From positions 34,124-98,123 of the forward strand of contig JAXLUO010000014.1 of the NCBI GenBank assembly GCA_046329495.1: DNA of 64,000 bases, given 5' to 3'. The notes under the pieces were generated by a model, which was not told where the DNA came from, ran no database searches, and saw only the letters and a program-made list of their open reading frames with translations. The translations under genes and the position numbers were made by a program. This DNA comes from Bog-950 sp046329495 (GTDB taxonomy: Bacteria > Bacteroidota > Bacteroidia > Chitinophagales > LD1). Of the stretch, positions 53,077 to 61,484 are shown piece after piece. Numbering within the stretch: position 1 is the first letter of the stretch; each line of letters opens with the position of its first letter.

Positions 53077-53274
53077 TTACTTCTTTTCAGAAGGATCGAG
53101 TATACTGAGTAGCAGGCTACCCATTACGGCTCCGTAGATGGTGCTATTGAGCGGTTTGGAAGTAATCATGCAAGTGCCGCTGGCACAGCCTACAAAATAA
53201 TAGTAGCTGTAACCGGCTATCGCCCCTAACAAAGCCCCTGCTATATAAAACTTGTATTTGGTAAGCAGTGCCAT
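53077..53274 (-). CDS. Small membrane protein of the sulfur cluster (DUF6132-like)
   Basis: A 65-residue protein with two membrane helices (about 8-22 and 45-62). A short loop between them has two cysteines (FVGCASGTCMITS), a CxxxxC pair that could be redox-active or metal-binding. The ATG at 53274 is used. It lies one base after the persulfide-dioxygenase gene's stop, so the two are co-translated. Such small proteins sit next to rhodanese genes in many Bacteroidota. The function is unknown. Confidence 0.65.
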   Translation of the reverse strand: MALLTKYKFYIAGALLGAIAGYSYYYFVGCASGTCMITSKPLNSTIYGAVMGSLLLSILDPSEKK

Positions 53275-53275
53275 A

Positions 53276-54700
53276 CTATAATATGGTGGTTGGACATACA
53301 TAATCGGTGATCTTGAATTTCTCCGATTTTTTGATTGCCGAAAAGCCGCCGTTTACGTTTATCAGATTGTTATACCCTTTGGCTTTTAAAATGGAAGCAA
53401 AAACCATACTGCGATAGCCACCTGCGCAATGCACATAGTAGGTTTTATGCTTATCTACCTGCAGCATGCTTTCGTCCACATAGTCAAGCGGTGCGTTGAT
53501 GGCATTGATAATGTGCTCGGAGTCGTATTCGCTTTTCTTGCGCACGTCAAGTATGTTGATGGCCGGGTTCTTTGCTTCTTCTGCTGCAAACTCTTCAACG
53601 CTTACCATCGGAATGGTATCAACGGCATAGTTTGCATCTCTCCAGGGGGGCATACCACCTTGTAAATAACCCTGGCAGTTATCGTAACCCACGCGCGCTA
53701 AGCGAATGGCTACTTCTTCCTCGCGGCCCGGTTCGGCAACAAATACGATACGCTGTTTGATATCTTTTATTAAAGTGCCTACCCATACAGCAAAGCTACC
53801 TGTAATGCCAATGTTAATGGCACCCGGAATAAACCCTTTACCAAATTCCGAGGCATCGCGTGTATCAATTAACACCACATCGGTTTCGTTGATGATGGCT
53901 TCGAACTGGTTAACTGGTATGGCAGTAGTAGCGCGGCTTACAACGCTATCTACACTTTCGTAACCCTGTATGTTCATCAACACGTTTTTAGGGAAGTAGC
54001 TTGGCGGAGCAGTTAAGCCGGTTAAAAGTTCTTTTACAAATTCTTCGCGGGTGATGCCTTCGCGTAAAGCATAGTTGTTTTTTTTCTGGTTGCCCAGGGT
54101 GTCGCTGGTTTCCTTGCTCAGGTTTTTGCCGCAGGCACTGCCGGCACCGTGTCCGGGATAAACGATGATGTCGTTTGCTAATGGCAATATTTTGTTCTGC
54201 AGCGAATCGTATAAATGGTTTGCCAGTTTTTCCTGGGTAAGGTCAGCGATAACATGTTGTGCTAAATCGGGGCGGCCCACATCGCCGATAAACAAGGTGT
54301 CGCCGGTAAAGATGGCTTCTTCTTTTCCTTCTTCATTTATCAAAAGGTAACAGCTGCTTTCCATGGTGTGTCCGGGTGTGTGCAGCAACTTAATGGTGGC
54401 CTTGCCTAATTTAAATTCCTGTCCGTCGGTGCCTACCAACATGTCAAAGCCGGTTTTCATTTGCGTAGGACCATATACAATAGTTGCACCGGTAGCCTTT
54501 GCTAAATCAACGTGACCCGAAACGAAGTCGGCATGGAAGTGTGTTTCGAAGATGTATTTGATTTTAGCGCCGCGCTGTTCAGCCATTTTAATGTAGGGTT
54601 GAATTTCGCGCAGTGGGTCGATGATGGCAACTTCGCCGTTGCTTTCCAGATAGTAAGCGCCGTGGGCTAAACAGCCGGTATAAATTTGTTCTACTTGCAT
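53276..54700 (-). CDS. Persulfide dioxygenase-type metallo-hydrolase with two rhodanese domains
   Basis: A 474-residue enzyme. The N-terminal MBL domain (about 1-250) has THFHADFVSGH, TPGHT, FTGDTLFIGDVGRPDL and the ETHE1-like features of glutathione persulfide oxidation. Two rhodanese domains follow. The first (about 270-350) lacks the catalytic Cys at the expected position (FVAEPGRE). The second (about 365-460) has CAGGYRS with the Cys. Sulfide or persulfide would be oxidised and sulfur passed on. The promoter region holds a CRP/FNR-like dyad. It is coupled to the DUF6132-like gene. The closest known analogues are CstB-like fusions; this is remembered, not searched. Confidence 0.9.
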   Translation of the reverse strand: MQVEQIYTGCLAHGAYYLESNGEVAIIDPLREIQPYIKMAEQRGAKIKYIFETHFHADFVSGHVDLAKATGATIVYGPTQMKTGFDMLVGTDGQEFKLGKATIKLLHTPGHTMESSCYLLINEEGKEEAIFTGDTLFIGDVGRPDLAQHVIADLTQEKLANHLYDSLQNKILPLANDIIVYPGHGAGSACGKNLSKETSDTLGNQKKNNYALREGITREEFVKELLTGLTAPPSYFPKNVLMNIQGYESVDSVVSRATTAIPVNQFEAIINETDVVLIDTRDASEFGKGFIPGAINIGITGSFAVWVGTLIKDIKQRIVFVAEPGREEEVAIRLARVGYDNCQGYLQGGMPPWRDANYAVDTIPMVSVEEFAAEEAKNPAINILDVRKKSEYDSEHIINAINAPLDYVDESMLQVDKHKTYYVHCAGGYRSMVFASILKAKGYNNLINVNGGFSAIKKSEKFKITDYVCPTTIL

Positions 54701-54752
54701 AATCCTTTTGATTTTATGAATTCAAAAATCAGAACTGTTGGCCAAAGTGTTA

Positions 54753-54766
54753 GTGATTTAAGTCAC
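54753..54766. promoter_or_regulatory. CRP/FNR-like operator before the persulfide dioxygenase gene
   Basis: GTGATTTAAGTCAC has GTGA and TCAC half-sites at the standard six-base spacing, with A and C as outer flanks rather than T and A. It lies about 55 bases before the ATG at 54700 and within the 98-base gap that follows the methyltransferase gene. A Crp/Fnr regulator is expected for this cluster in Bacteroidota, but no regulator gene is in the window. Confidence 0.55.
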
Positions 54767-54798
54767 CCTTGTAGCCAGCAGGTTAGCAAGTAACAGGT

Positions 54799-55392
54799 TT
54801 AACGCTGCGCTGTAAGCTGGATAACCGATGCCGTGCCGTGGTGGAACGGACCTTCGTTAAGTATTATATCTTTTTCTTCTATTACCAAGTGTTGCATGCC
54901 TGCAAAGTCGCCTTCCAGCTCCTCGCGGCTCCATAGCATAGTTAACTCCTTAGGGCCACCGGTTGTTTTGCCGAACTGTGCTTTCGAAAAACCCTGAAGA
55001 ATAAGGGTGCCGCCGGGTTTTAACGCTTTTATTATTTTTTGAAACCGTGCACGGCGGTCTTCAGCAGGTAAATGGGTAAAGGTTAAAACGATGGCATCGA
55101 AGGTGGCTTCAGTAAGCTCGTAGGTGCCGAAGGAGGCAATGATGTATTCGATCTTCACCCCTTTTTTATCAGCCAGGCGCAGGGCTTTATTGCGGCCTTC
55201 TTCGCTGATATCAAAGGCAGTAACCTGCCAGCCTTGTGTGGCGCCGTAAACGGCGTTGCGGCCTTCCCCTTCCGCCGGGCACAGCAGTGTGCCGGGTTTT
55301 AGGGTTGCCAGTTTCTCCTTAAAAAATTCGTTTGGTGCTTCGCCATAAATATATTCCTTGGCTGCATAACGTTCGTTCCAGAATTCTTTCAT
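54799..55392 (-). CDS. Class I SAM-dependent methyltransferase
   Basis: A 197-residue methyltransferase with the SAM-binding motif GTLLCPAEGEGRNAVYGATQ at about 35-54, an acidic D in VTAFDISEEG and the usual FDAIVLTFTHLPAEDR loop. The methyltransferase-11 or TehB/thiopurine branch best fits this pattern. Substrate unknown. It lies five bases after the TauE/SafE gene, so they are co-transcribed. Its position in a sulfur cluster suggests methylation of sulfide, a thiol or a selenium/tellurium compound. Confidence 0.8.
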   Translation of the reverse strand: MKEFWNERYAAKEYIYGEAPNEFFKEKLATLKPGTLLCPAEGEGRNAVYGATQGWQVTAFDISEEGRNKALRLADKKGVKIEYIIASFGTYELTEATFDAIVLTFTHLPAEDRRARFQKIIKALKPGGTLILQGFSKAQFGKTTGGPKELTMLWSREELEGDFAGMQHLVIEEKDIILNEGPFHHGTASVIQLTAQR

Positions 55393-55397
55393 TGTTC

Positions 55398-55760
55398 TTA
55401 TTTATCGAAATACATTTTAAAAGCAATTACTACCAGCAGAATGGCAAAGGCTTTTCGCAATGCTACCGAAGGAACATGCGTAGCAAACCTTGCACCAAAA
55501 TAGCTGCTGATAAAAAACACAACCGCTAACAGAATAGCGGGTTTTACCAGCACATCGCCGGCTTTGTAATAATGCCAGGCTGCCAATGCACCAACCGGCC
55601 ATACCAGCATAAATAAAGTGGTGCCCTGGGCCTGTTGCTGGCTATAGCCTAAAAACATAACCAGGGCCGGAATAATGATTACAGCTCCGCCAATGCCTAA
55701 AAGGCCCCCCAGTAAACCGGCCATAATGCCAATAGCCACTAATATTAAATTACTATACAT
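55398..55760 (-). CDS. Half-size TauE/SafE (TSUP) membrane protein
   Basis: A 120-residue membrane protein with about four helices and the family motif GLLGGLLGIGGAVIIIPALVMFLG in the first half. The full TauE/SafE protein has two such halves; here only one is encoded, a known compact form in Bacteroidota that would dimerise. Sulfite or organosulfonate export is the family role. A -7-like TACCTTCG (55786 to 55779) lies 19 bases before the ATG. It is the first gene of the sulfur cluster. Confidence 0.85.
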   Translation of the reverse strand: MYSNLILVAIGIMAGLLGGLLGIGGAVIIIPALVMFLGYSQQQAQGTTLFMLVWPVGALAAWHYYKAGDVLVKPAILLAVVFFISSYFGARFATHVPSVALRKAFAILLVVIAFKMYFDK

Positions 55761-55778
55761 GTGTTACACAATTTGGCG

Positions 55779-55786
55779 CGAAGGTA
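55779..55786 (-). promoter_or_regulatory. Candidate -7 box of the sulfur cluster
   Basis: TACCTTCG on the minus strand is one base off TAnnTTTG. The leader to the TauE/SafE ATG would be about 12 bases. No clear -33 TTG is seen. Confidence 0.35.
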
Positions 55787-55898
55787 CGATAGTGAGTTGC
55801 CCTAAGCTATGAGGCTATCCGGCCTCCTGCGCTTTTTAGCAAAGGTTAGCAAACCTAAGAGATGTATTAGAAAGGGTTGGTGATAAAGGGCACGGAGT

Positions 55899-57401
55899 CT
55901 ACTTCTTGCCCCACTCGATAGTTAACTTAACGGCCTTTTTCCAACCGTCATAGAATTTGGTGCGTTCGGCAGGTTTCATTACCGGCTTAAACTGCTTATC
56001 CACCTTCCACTGTTTCAGGATGTTAGGCTTTTTGTAATAGCCGATTGCGAGGCCTGCCAGGTAGGCTGCGCCTAAAGCGGTTGTTTCGGTAATCTTAGGC
56101 CGGTCAACCGGCACACCCAGCATATCGCTTTGGAACTGCATCAGGAAATTGTTGGCCGAAGCCCCACCATCTACACGCAGCGATTTTAACTTAATACCGC
56201 TATCCTGTTCCATTGCCCCTAACACATCCTTTGTTTGGTAGGCCAGGGATTCCAAGGTGGCGCGAACTAATTGTCCTTTGCCGGTACCGCGTGTTAAGCC
56301 GTAAACGGCGCCGCGTGCATTCATATCCCAGTAAGGAGCACCCAAGCCCGCGAAAGCAGGTACAACATATACGCCTTCGGATGATTCGACCGAGTTAGCC
56401 AGATATTCCGAATCAGCCGCTGTGTCCAGCACTTTCAAACCATCACGCAACCACTGAATGGCCGCGCCGGCAATAAATATGCTGCCCTCCAGGGCATATT
56501 CCACCTTACCACCAATACCCCAGGCAATGGTGGTAAGCAAACCGTTTTTGCTTTTCACCAGCTTGTCGCCGGTGTTCATTAACATAAAACAACCGGTGCC
56601 GTAGGTGTTTTTAGCGGTGCCCGGCGCAAAGCAGGTTTGTCCGAACAGGGCAGCCTGTTGATCGCCCGCTATGCCGGCAATCGGAATTTCTACATCAAAA
56701 ACGGCACGGTGCGTAAAGCCATAAATGCGGCTGCTATCAGTAACATAAGGCAGCATCAGGCTTGGTATATTCATGGCCTCCAGCAATTTGGGATCCCACT
56801 TTAAGGTTTTGATATTGAACAGCATGGTGCGCGAAGCATTGCTGTAATCCGTTACGTGCAGGGCGCCGTCGGTTAGCTTGTAAACCAACCACGAATCGAT
56901 AGTGCCGAACATCAACTCACCGTTTTCAGCGCGCTTGCGGGCACCTTTTACGTGGTCCAGTATCCATTGTATTTTTGGGCCGCTGAAATAAGCATCAACT
57001 ACTAGCCCGGTGCTATCTTTTACGTATTTCTCAAAGTCCTTCTTTTTCTTCAAGTTATTGCAGATATCGGCCGTGCGGCGGTCCTGCCAAACAATGGCGT
57101 TATGTACAGGTATACCGGTGTGTTTGTCCCATACCACGGTTGTTTCGCGCTGGTTGGTGATACCTATAGCGGCTATCTGACCGGGCTCAATACCAGCCAT
57201 TTGCATGGCTTCGCGGGCAGTATATAACTGCGAGGCCCAAATTTCATCGGGATCGTGCTCTACCCAGCCGGGCTGTGGGAATATTTGGGTAAACTCCTTT
57301 TGCGACATGGCCACGATATTGCCCTGATCGTCGAATAAAATAGAGCGGGAACTGGTAGTGCCCTGGTCGAGGGCGAGGATATACTTTCTGTTATCTGCCA
57401 T
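55899..57401 (-). CDS. glpK: Glycerol kinase
   Basis: A 500-residue FGGY-family kinase phosphorylating glycerol to glycerol-3-phosphate. ALDQGTTSSRSILFD is the N-terminal phosphate-binding motif. VWQDRRTADIC, QAALFGQTCFAPGTAKNTYGTG and GLGAPYWDMNARGAVYGLTRGT are typical GlpK signatures, and the C-terminal FGGY segment is complete. Length is normal. It stands alone: no glpF or glpD lies nearby. It diverges from the arginase-like gene across 186 bases. Confidence 0.96.
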   Translation of the reverse strand: MADNRKYILALDQGTTSSRSILFDDQGNIVAMSQKEFTQIFPQPGWVEHDPDEIWASQLYTAREAMQMAGIEPGQIAAIGITNQRETTVVWDKHTGIPVHNAIVWQDRRTADICNNLKKKKDFEKYVKDSTGLVVDAYFSGPKIQWILDHVKGARKRAENGELMFGTIDSWLVYKLTDGALHVTDYSNASRTMLFNIKTLKWDPKLLEAMNIPSLMLPYVTDSSRIYGFTHRAVFDVEIPIAGIAGDQQAALFGQTCFAPGTAKNTYGTGCFMLMNTGDKLVKSKNGLLTTIAWGIGGKVEYALEGSIFIAGAAIQWLRDGLKVLDTAADSEYLANSVESSEGVYVVPAFAGLGAPYWDMNARGAVYGLTRGTGKGQLVRATLESLAYQTKDVLGAMEQDSGIKLKSLRVDGGASANNFLMQFQSDMLGVPVDRPKITETTALGAAYLAGLAIGYYKKPNILKQWKVDKQFKPVMKPAERTKFYDGWKKAVKLTIEWGKK

Positions 57402-57587
57402 AAGTTTGCCGATTAGAAGGGAAAGGATATTTTAGCAACTAATATAGAAAGACTTCATACTCATTACTCCTTACTTATAAACATTTTTTAATTCAGACCG
57501 TGTTTAAGGAGTAGCCCCGTTGAGGGTTTTTGAGCGGTTTGCCGGCGAAGAGTGTGGAGGTTATTGCCCATTGAAAACCAATGGCTT

Positions 57588-58544
57588 ATGAAAAAAGTAA
57601 GACAGATTAGATTAATTGAGGTGAAGAGCGAAGTTGGCGCGGGTACCCGCGGTGCCAGCCTGGGTGTAGATGCAGTTAAAATAGCGGCTTTAGACTTCCG
57701 GAGCAACTTTTTTAAGGAGCACCGGAGCATGAATATACCCGATGATAATGTGGCGTTGCACGGCCTTGTAGAGAACCGCTATGCCAAGCGTATACGTAGT
57801 GTGCTGAAGATGTATGAGCGAACTGGCGCGGCATTAAAGGATGCCCTGCGCGATGGAAAGTTCCCCATTGTAATCAGCGGCGACCATTCTACTGCCGGAG
57901 GCACTATTGCCGGCATTAAGATGGCTTATCCCGAATCGCGGTTAGGGGTAATATGGATTGACGCCCATGCCGATATGCATTCGCCCTTTACCAGCCCCAG
58001 CGGTAATATGCACGGTATGCCCCTGGCCACAGCCCTGGCTGAGGATAATATAGAGAACAAGGTAAACGACCTTGATTATGATACAATTGAGTTATGGGAG
58101 CGTTTGAAGACCGTGGGCGATGTTTCGCCGAAGGTAGAATACCGCGACTTGTTGTTTATGACCCTACGCGACTTTGAAGAGCAGGAAGGCTACCTGTTGA
58201 AGAAAAACAAGGTAAAGAACTTCAGCACATCGGAAATACGCAAAACCGGGGTTACCAAAATTTGCCGCGAAGCTTTAAAGTATCTCTCGCAGTGCGATAA
58301 AATCTATATCAGCTTTGACGTTGATTCGCTGGATCCAACCGTTTCGCGGGGAACAGGCACGCCGGTTAAGGGTGGCCTGAACGAGCGCGAAGCTGCGGAT
58401 ATTATCCTTGAACTGGTTCAGAACGAGCGGGTTTGCTGTCTGGAGTTTACGGAGATTAACCCTACCCTTGATAGCGAAAACGTAATGGCCGAAACGGTAT
58501 TCGAAATCCTGCAAAAGGTGGCTAGGCAGATAGAGATAATTTAA
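57588..58544 (+). CDS. Arginase/ureohydrolase-family protein
   Basis: A 318-residue ureohydrolase. The Mn-binding motifs are all present: GDHSTAGG (His), IDAHADMHS and SFDVDSLDPT. SGNMHGMPLA is the arginase-type substrate loop, and the C-terminus has CLEFTEINP. Arginase (arginine to ornithine and urea) is the likely activity; formimidoylglutamase and agmatinase are alternatives. The longest frame starts at 57552, but ATG 57588 is the natural start. The sequence directly before it contains the dyad CCATTG-AAAAC-CAATGG (57568-57584). Confidence 0.82.
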   Translation: MKKVRQIRLIEVKSEVGAGTRGASLGVDAVKIAALDFRSNFFKEHRSMNIPDDNVALHGLVENRYAKRIRSVLKMYERTGAALKDALRDGKFPIVISGDHSTAGGTIAGIKMAYPESRLGVIWIDAHADMHSPFTSPSGNMHGMPLATALAEDNIENKVNDLDYDTIELWERLKTVGDVSPKVEYRDLLFMTLRDFEEQEGYLLKKNKVKNFSTSEIRKTGVTKICREALKYLSQCDKIYISFDVDSLDPTVSRGTGTPVKGGLNEREAADIILELVQNERVCCLEFTEINPTLDSENVMAETVFEILQKVARQIEII

Positions 58545-58552
58545 GCTATGGG

Positions 58553-58585
58553 TTTTAGTTAATTGTTATATTCGATTAACTAAAA
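58553..58585. promoter_or_regulatory. 11-bp inverted repeat enclosing a -7-like box
   Basis: TTTTAGTTAAT (58553-58563) and ATTAACTAAAA (58575-58585) are perfect inverted arms around an 11-base spacer. The spacer contains TATATTCG (58567-58574), close to the -7 consensus. This would place a repressor directly on the promoter of the downstream lipoprotein gene, or form an RNA hairpin near its 5' end. Confidence 0.55.
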
Positions 58586-58596
58586 TCTACTCCCAA

Positions 58597-59148
58597 ATGA
58601 AAAAGAATCTTTTTGTTACTACGCTTGTTGCGTTTGTACTTGCAGGCATTATCGGTATCACCAGCTGCAGTAAGGACCCTATTGTTGTGCCTTACAACAT
58701 GAGCGACTTTAGTCCTATCTGTATCCCTGCCAACCCAAATGTGTATGGTTACACCTTGTTTAACTACACCATTACACAAAACGATGTTAAAGCTGCGCTT
58801 ACAGCAGCCGGTGTTAACGACCCCTGGGGCCGTTTGCAAAAAGCCGAAGTAAAAGGTTTAAAAGCTACGATTGAAGGCAACGGTAACTTTGATGAAATAG
58901 GCTCGGTAGAAGTATTTTTAAAGAACACAGGTACCAGCGGCGAGGGCACCCAGGTGGCCTATTCGGAAAACATAGGCAGCGGTACTACCTCGTTCGATTT
59001 AAAATTGAACGGTGCAGCACTGAAGGAAATGGTTAAAGCCGGCGACATTAATGTATTGATAAAAGTATTAACGAAGAGCCCGGGCAATCAAAATGCCGTT
59101 TGCTTAAAGGTAGGCTCAGGTAAACTGGAGTTAACCGTTAAGAAATAA
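58597..59148 (+). CDS. Putative lipoprotein, 183 aa
   Basis: A predicted lipoprotein with signal and lipobox GITSC (Cys at about 24). The mature part is beta-rich (about 60-183) with no recognised domain; the segments EIGSVEVFLKNTGTSGEGTQVAYS and VLIKVLTKSPGNQ suggest an Ig-like or beta-sandwich fold. Upstream is the 11-bp inverted repeat and a -7-like box; downstream is a strong terminator. It is therefore an independently regulated single gene. The function is unknown. Confidence 0.75.
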   Translation: MKKNLFVTTLVAFVLAGIIGITSCSKDPIVVPYNMSDFSPICIPANPNVYGYTLFNYTITQNDVKAALTAAGVNDPWGRLQKAEVKGLKATIEGNGNFDEIGSVEVFLKNTGTSGEGTQVAYSENIGSGTTSFDLKLNGAALKEMVKAGDINVLIKVLTKSPGNQNAVCLKVGSGKLELTVKK

Positions 59149-59168
59149 TATTGCAACAACACATAAGC

Positions 59169-59200
59169 AAACGGACCTTACAGTGTAGGGTCCGTTTTTT
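59169..59200 (+). terminator. Rho-independent terminator after the lipoprotein gene
   Basis: AAACGGACC (59169-59177) pairs with GGTCCGTTT (59189-59197), followed by a T-run. It lies between convergent genes; the rnhB stop is at 59203. On the minus strand the same hairpin has only a short A/T flank, so use by rnhB is less certain. Confidence 0.88.
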
Positions 59201-59202
59201 AT

Positions 59203-59799
59203 TTAAAAGAGTTCCCTTTGCAGTTCCTTGATGATGAAACTGCGGCGGTGCAAGGGGCTGTTACCGTGTTCAAGAATTGCCTTACGGTGTTTTTCGGTAG
59301 CGTAGCCTTTATTGTTCTTCCAGTCGTATAGGGGGTATTGTTCGTGGGCCTGCTCCATAAATTCATCGCGGTAGGTTTTAGCCAGTATACCTGCTGCTGC
59401 AATACTCAGGTATTTACCATCGCCCTCGATGATGGTTGTATGCGGAACGCTTTTGTAAGGTTTAAAGCGGTTACCGTCAACAATAATATATTCAAATGGT
59501 TTGGTTAGTTTATCCAATGCCAAATGCATAGCCAGCAGCGATGCATTCAGAATATTGATCTCGTCAATCTTATGGTTATCGAGCGATACAACGGCATAAT
59601 CAACCGCCTCGCCAATAATAACCTTACGCATTTCATCGCGCATTTGCCGCGATAGCTGTTTGCTATCGTTGATCAGTTTGTGCTTAAACTTTTGCGGAAA
59701 AATCACTGCTGCAGCAAACACCGGTCCGGCAAGACAGCCACGGCCGGCTTCGTCGGTACCGGCCTCGATGAATTGTTTCTGGTAACAGCTTTTAAGCAA
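59203..59799 (-). CDS. rnhB: Ribonuclease HII, TTG start
   Basis: A 198-residue enzyme that removes RNA primers and ribonucleotides from DNA. The catalytic acidic residues are Asp16 and Glu17 in IEAGTDEAGRGCLAGPVFAAAV, with the family's DSKQLS and IIVDGNRF motifs downstream. The longest open frame runs to 60093 and would add about 98 unrelated residues overlapping the divergent ClC gene. The TTG at 59799 (MLKSCYQKQF) reproduces the usual N-terminus and family length, so it is chosen. Confidence 0.9.
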   Translation of the reverse strand: MLKSCYQKQFIEAGTDEAGRGCLAGPVFAAAVIFPQKFKHKLINDSKQLSRQMRDEMRKVIIGEAVDYAVVSLDNHKIDEINILNASLLAMHLALDKLTKPFEYIIVDGNRFKPYKSVPHTTIIEGDGKYLSIAAAGILAKTYRDEFMEQAHEQYPLYDWKNNKGYATEKHRKAILEHGNSPLHRRSFIIKELQRELF

Positions 59800-59941
59800 G
59801 GTGAAAGGTTGTGCTGCAAGAATCGGTAAATAAACGGGAGCCCGGAAAAATATAGGGGCTAAAATTTCCACCCGGGTGTTAAACAACCCATGTGCAGGTG
59901 GAGGTTTAACATAATTCCCCTTAAATAATGAACATCTAATA

Positions 59942-61345
59942 ATGCCGTTTGATGAGGCCTCTATCTTTGCAGCCTTTAAAAACAAACGACAGCAGGTGGA
60001 AGATTCAGTGCGCTCGGCCATAAAGCAAAAACTAAAACAGGCTTTCGACAGTATTAGTAACGAACAGGTTAAACAAAATTTTTTACAGGCCATACCTTTT
60101 TGGCTGGCATCGCTTGTTACAGGCTTGTTTGCAGTAGGTTATGCGCAGGTATTTGCATTTACCGAACGGTTTGCCATGGGCTTACTAACCAATCATGCCT
60201 GGTGGATGTTCGCTATTTCGCCTCTTTGTTTTGTAGTGGCCTGGTATCTGGTGCATCGTTTTGCGCCCTATGCCAGGGGCAGCGGTATACCCCAAATAAT
60301 GGCGGCACTTGAACTAACGGATGGCAAACACAAAATTAAGGTTAGCCGTTTTGTAAGCCTGCGCATATCGGTGGTTAAGGTTGTAAGCAGCTTACTAATG
60401 ATAATGGGCGGTGCCGCAGTTGGCCGCGAAGGGCCTACTATACAGATAGCGGGTTCTATTTTTGTAAAAATACACCAGTGGCTACCCCACTGGTGGCCTC
60501 GTATATCAAAACGAAATATGATAATGACCGGTGCGGCAGCAGGCTTAGCGGCGGCTTTTAATACACCGCTGGGCGGTATTGTATTTGCGGTAGAAGAGTT
60601 GACCAAAACACATATCAATTATTTTAAAGCGGCAATTTTTACAGCAGTTATTATCGCGGGTTTAACGGCGCAAACCCTGGCCGGTTCATATTTATATTTC
60701 GGCTATCCGCGGGTTGAGGGATACTCGAACCTGATATTGTTTGGGGTAACCCTGGTAGCAATGATTGCCGGTATAGCGGGTGCCGGTATGTCGGAACTGA
60801 TAGTTAAGGTGGTGAGTTGGAAACGGAGCTTTACCAAAATTACCGAGCATCTGGCTTTTTTAGTTTGTTGTTCGTTGGCTTTACTGTTAATGGCCCTGCT
60901 GGTGAACAAAGCAGTAGTAGGTTCGGGCAAGGAGTTGATTACCCACGCCTTATTTACTGATGAAAAATACACCCATTGGTATATTCCCGTGTTGCGCATC
61001 ATCGGGCCCTTGTTTTCGTTTACCACCGGTGCGGCCGGTGGGGTGTTTGCACCGGGCCTAAGTGCCGGAGGAACGATAGGTGCCACACTTTCGGCCTGGT
61101 TGAATTTAACTCCTGCCGACTCCAACGTTTTGATACTGGCAGGCATGGTGGCATTTTTAACCGGCATTACAAGGGCACCTTTTACTTCGGCAATTCTGGT
61201 GTTGGAAATGACCGACCGGCATAACCTAATTCTGCATTTAATGATGGCCGGTTTGCTGGCAAGTTTTTTCGCCCTCCTTGTAAGTCGTCATTCGTTTTAC
61301 GACCAGATGAAGCAATTTTATCTGAAAGAAGTAGAAGGTGAGTAA
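59942..61345 (+). CDS. ClC-family chloride channel or antiporter
   Basis: A 467-residue membrane protein. The ClC signatures are GSGIPQIMAALE (about 113-124), GREGPTIQIAGS (about 162-173) with the gating Glu, and GGVFAPGLSAGG in the C-terminal half. About 11-12 helices are predicted. No C-terminal CBS domains. It may be a Cl-/H+ exchanger or a channel, which cannot be told apart. A -7-like TATCTTTG (59962-59969) lies inside the open frame, so the true start may be downstream, at GTG 59996, rather than the ATG at 59942. Confidence 0.88.
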   Translation: MPFDEASIFAAFKNKRQQVEDSVRSAIKQKLKQAFDSISNEQVKQNFLQAIPFWLASLVTGLFAVGYAQVFAFTERFAMGLLTNHAWWMFAISPLCFVVAWYLVHRFAPYARGSGIPQIMAALELTDGKHKIKVSRFVSLRISVVKVVSSLLMIMGGAAVGREGPTIQIAGSIFVKIHQWLPHWWPRISKRNMIMTGAAAGLAAAFNTPLGGIVFAVEELTKTHINYFKAAIFTAVIIAGLTAQTLAGSYLYFGYPRVEGYSNLILFGVTLVAMIAGIAGAGMSELIVKVVSWKRSFTKITEHLAFLVCCSLALLLMALLVNKAVVGSGKELITHALFTDEKYTHWYIPVLRIIGPLFSFTTGAAGGVFAPGLSAGGTIGATLSAWLNLTPADSNVLILAGMVAFLTGITRAPFTSAILVLEMTDRHNLILHLMMAGLLASFFALLVSRHSFYDQMKQFYLKEVEGE

Positions 61346-61430
61346 TTTTAAAATAAAGGCATACTTGATGCAAGCAGTAACGGAGTGATTTGCCCGCCGG
61401 TAGATTTAAAAGTAATAGGGGGATAGAGCA

Positions 61431-61460
61431 AAAAAAAATCCGCCCGATGGCCCGGCGGAT
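61431..61460 (-). terminator. Rho-independent terminator of the MORN gene
   Basis: On the minus strand, ATCCGCC (61460 to 61454) pairs with GGCGGAT (61444 to 61438), followed by a run of eight or more T (61438 to 61431 as A on the plus strand). It begins 25 bases after the MORN-gene stop at 61485. Confidence 0.85.
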
Positions 61461-61484
61461 AATGTTGTTACAGCTTGTTCGTGT

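Noticed and set aside
59800..60093. N-terminal extension of the rnhB frame
   Set aside because: It runs into the divergent ClC gene and gives unrelated Cys-rich sequence; the TTG at 59799 gives the normal RNase HII N-terminus.
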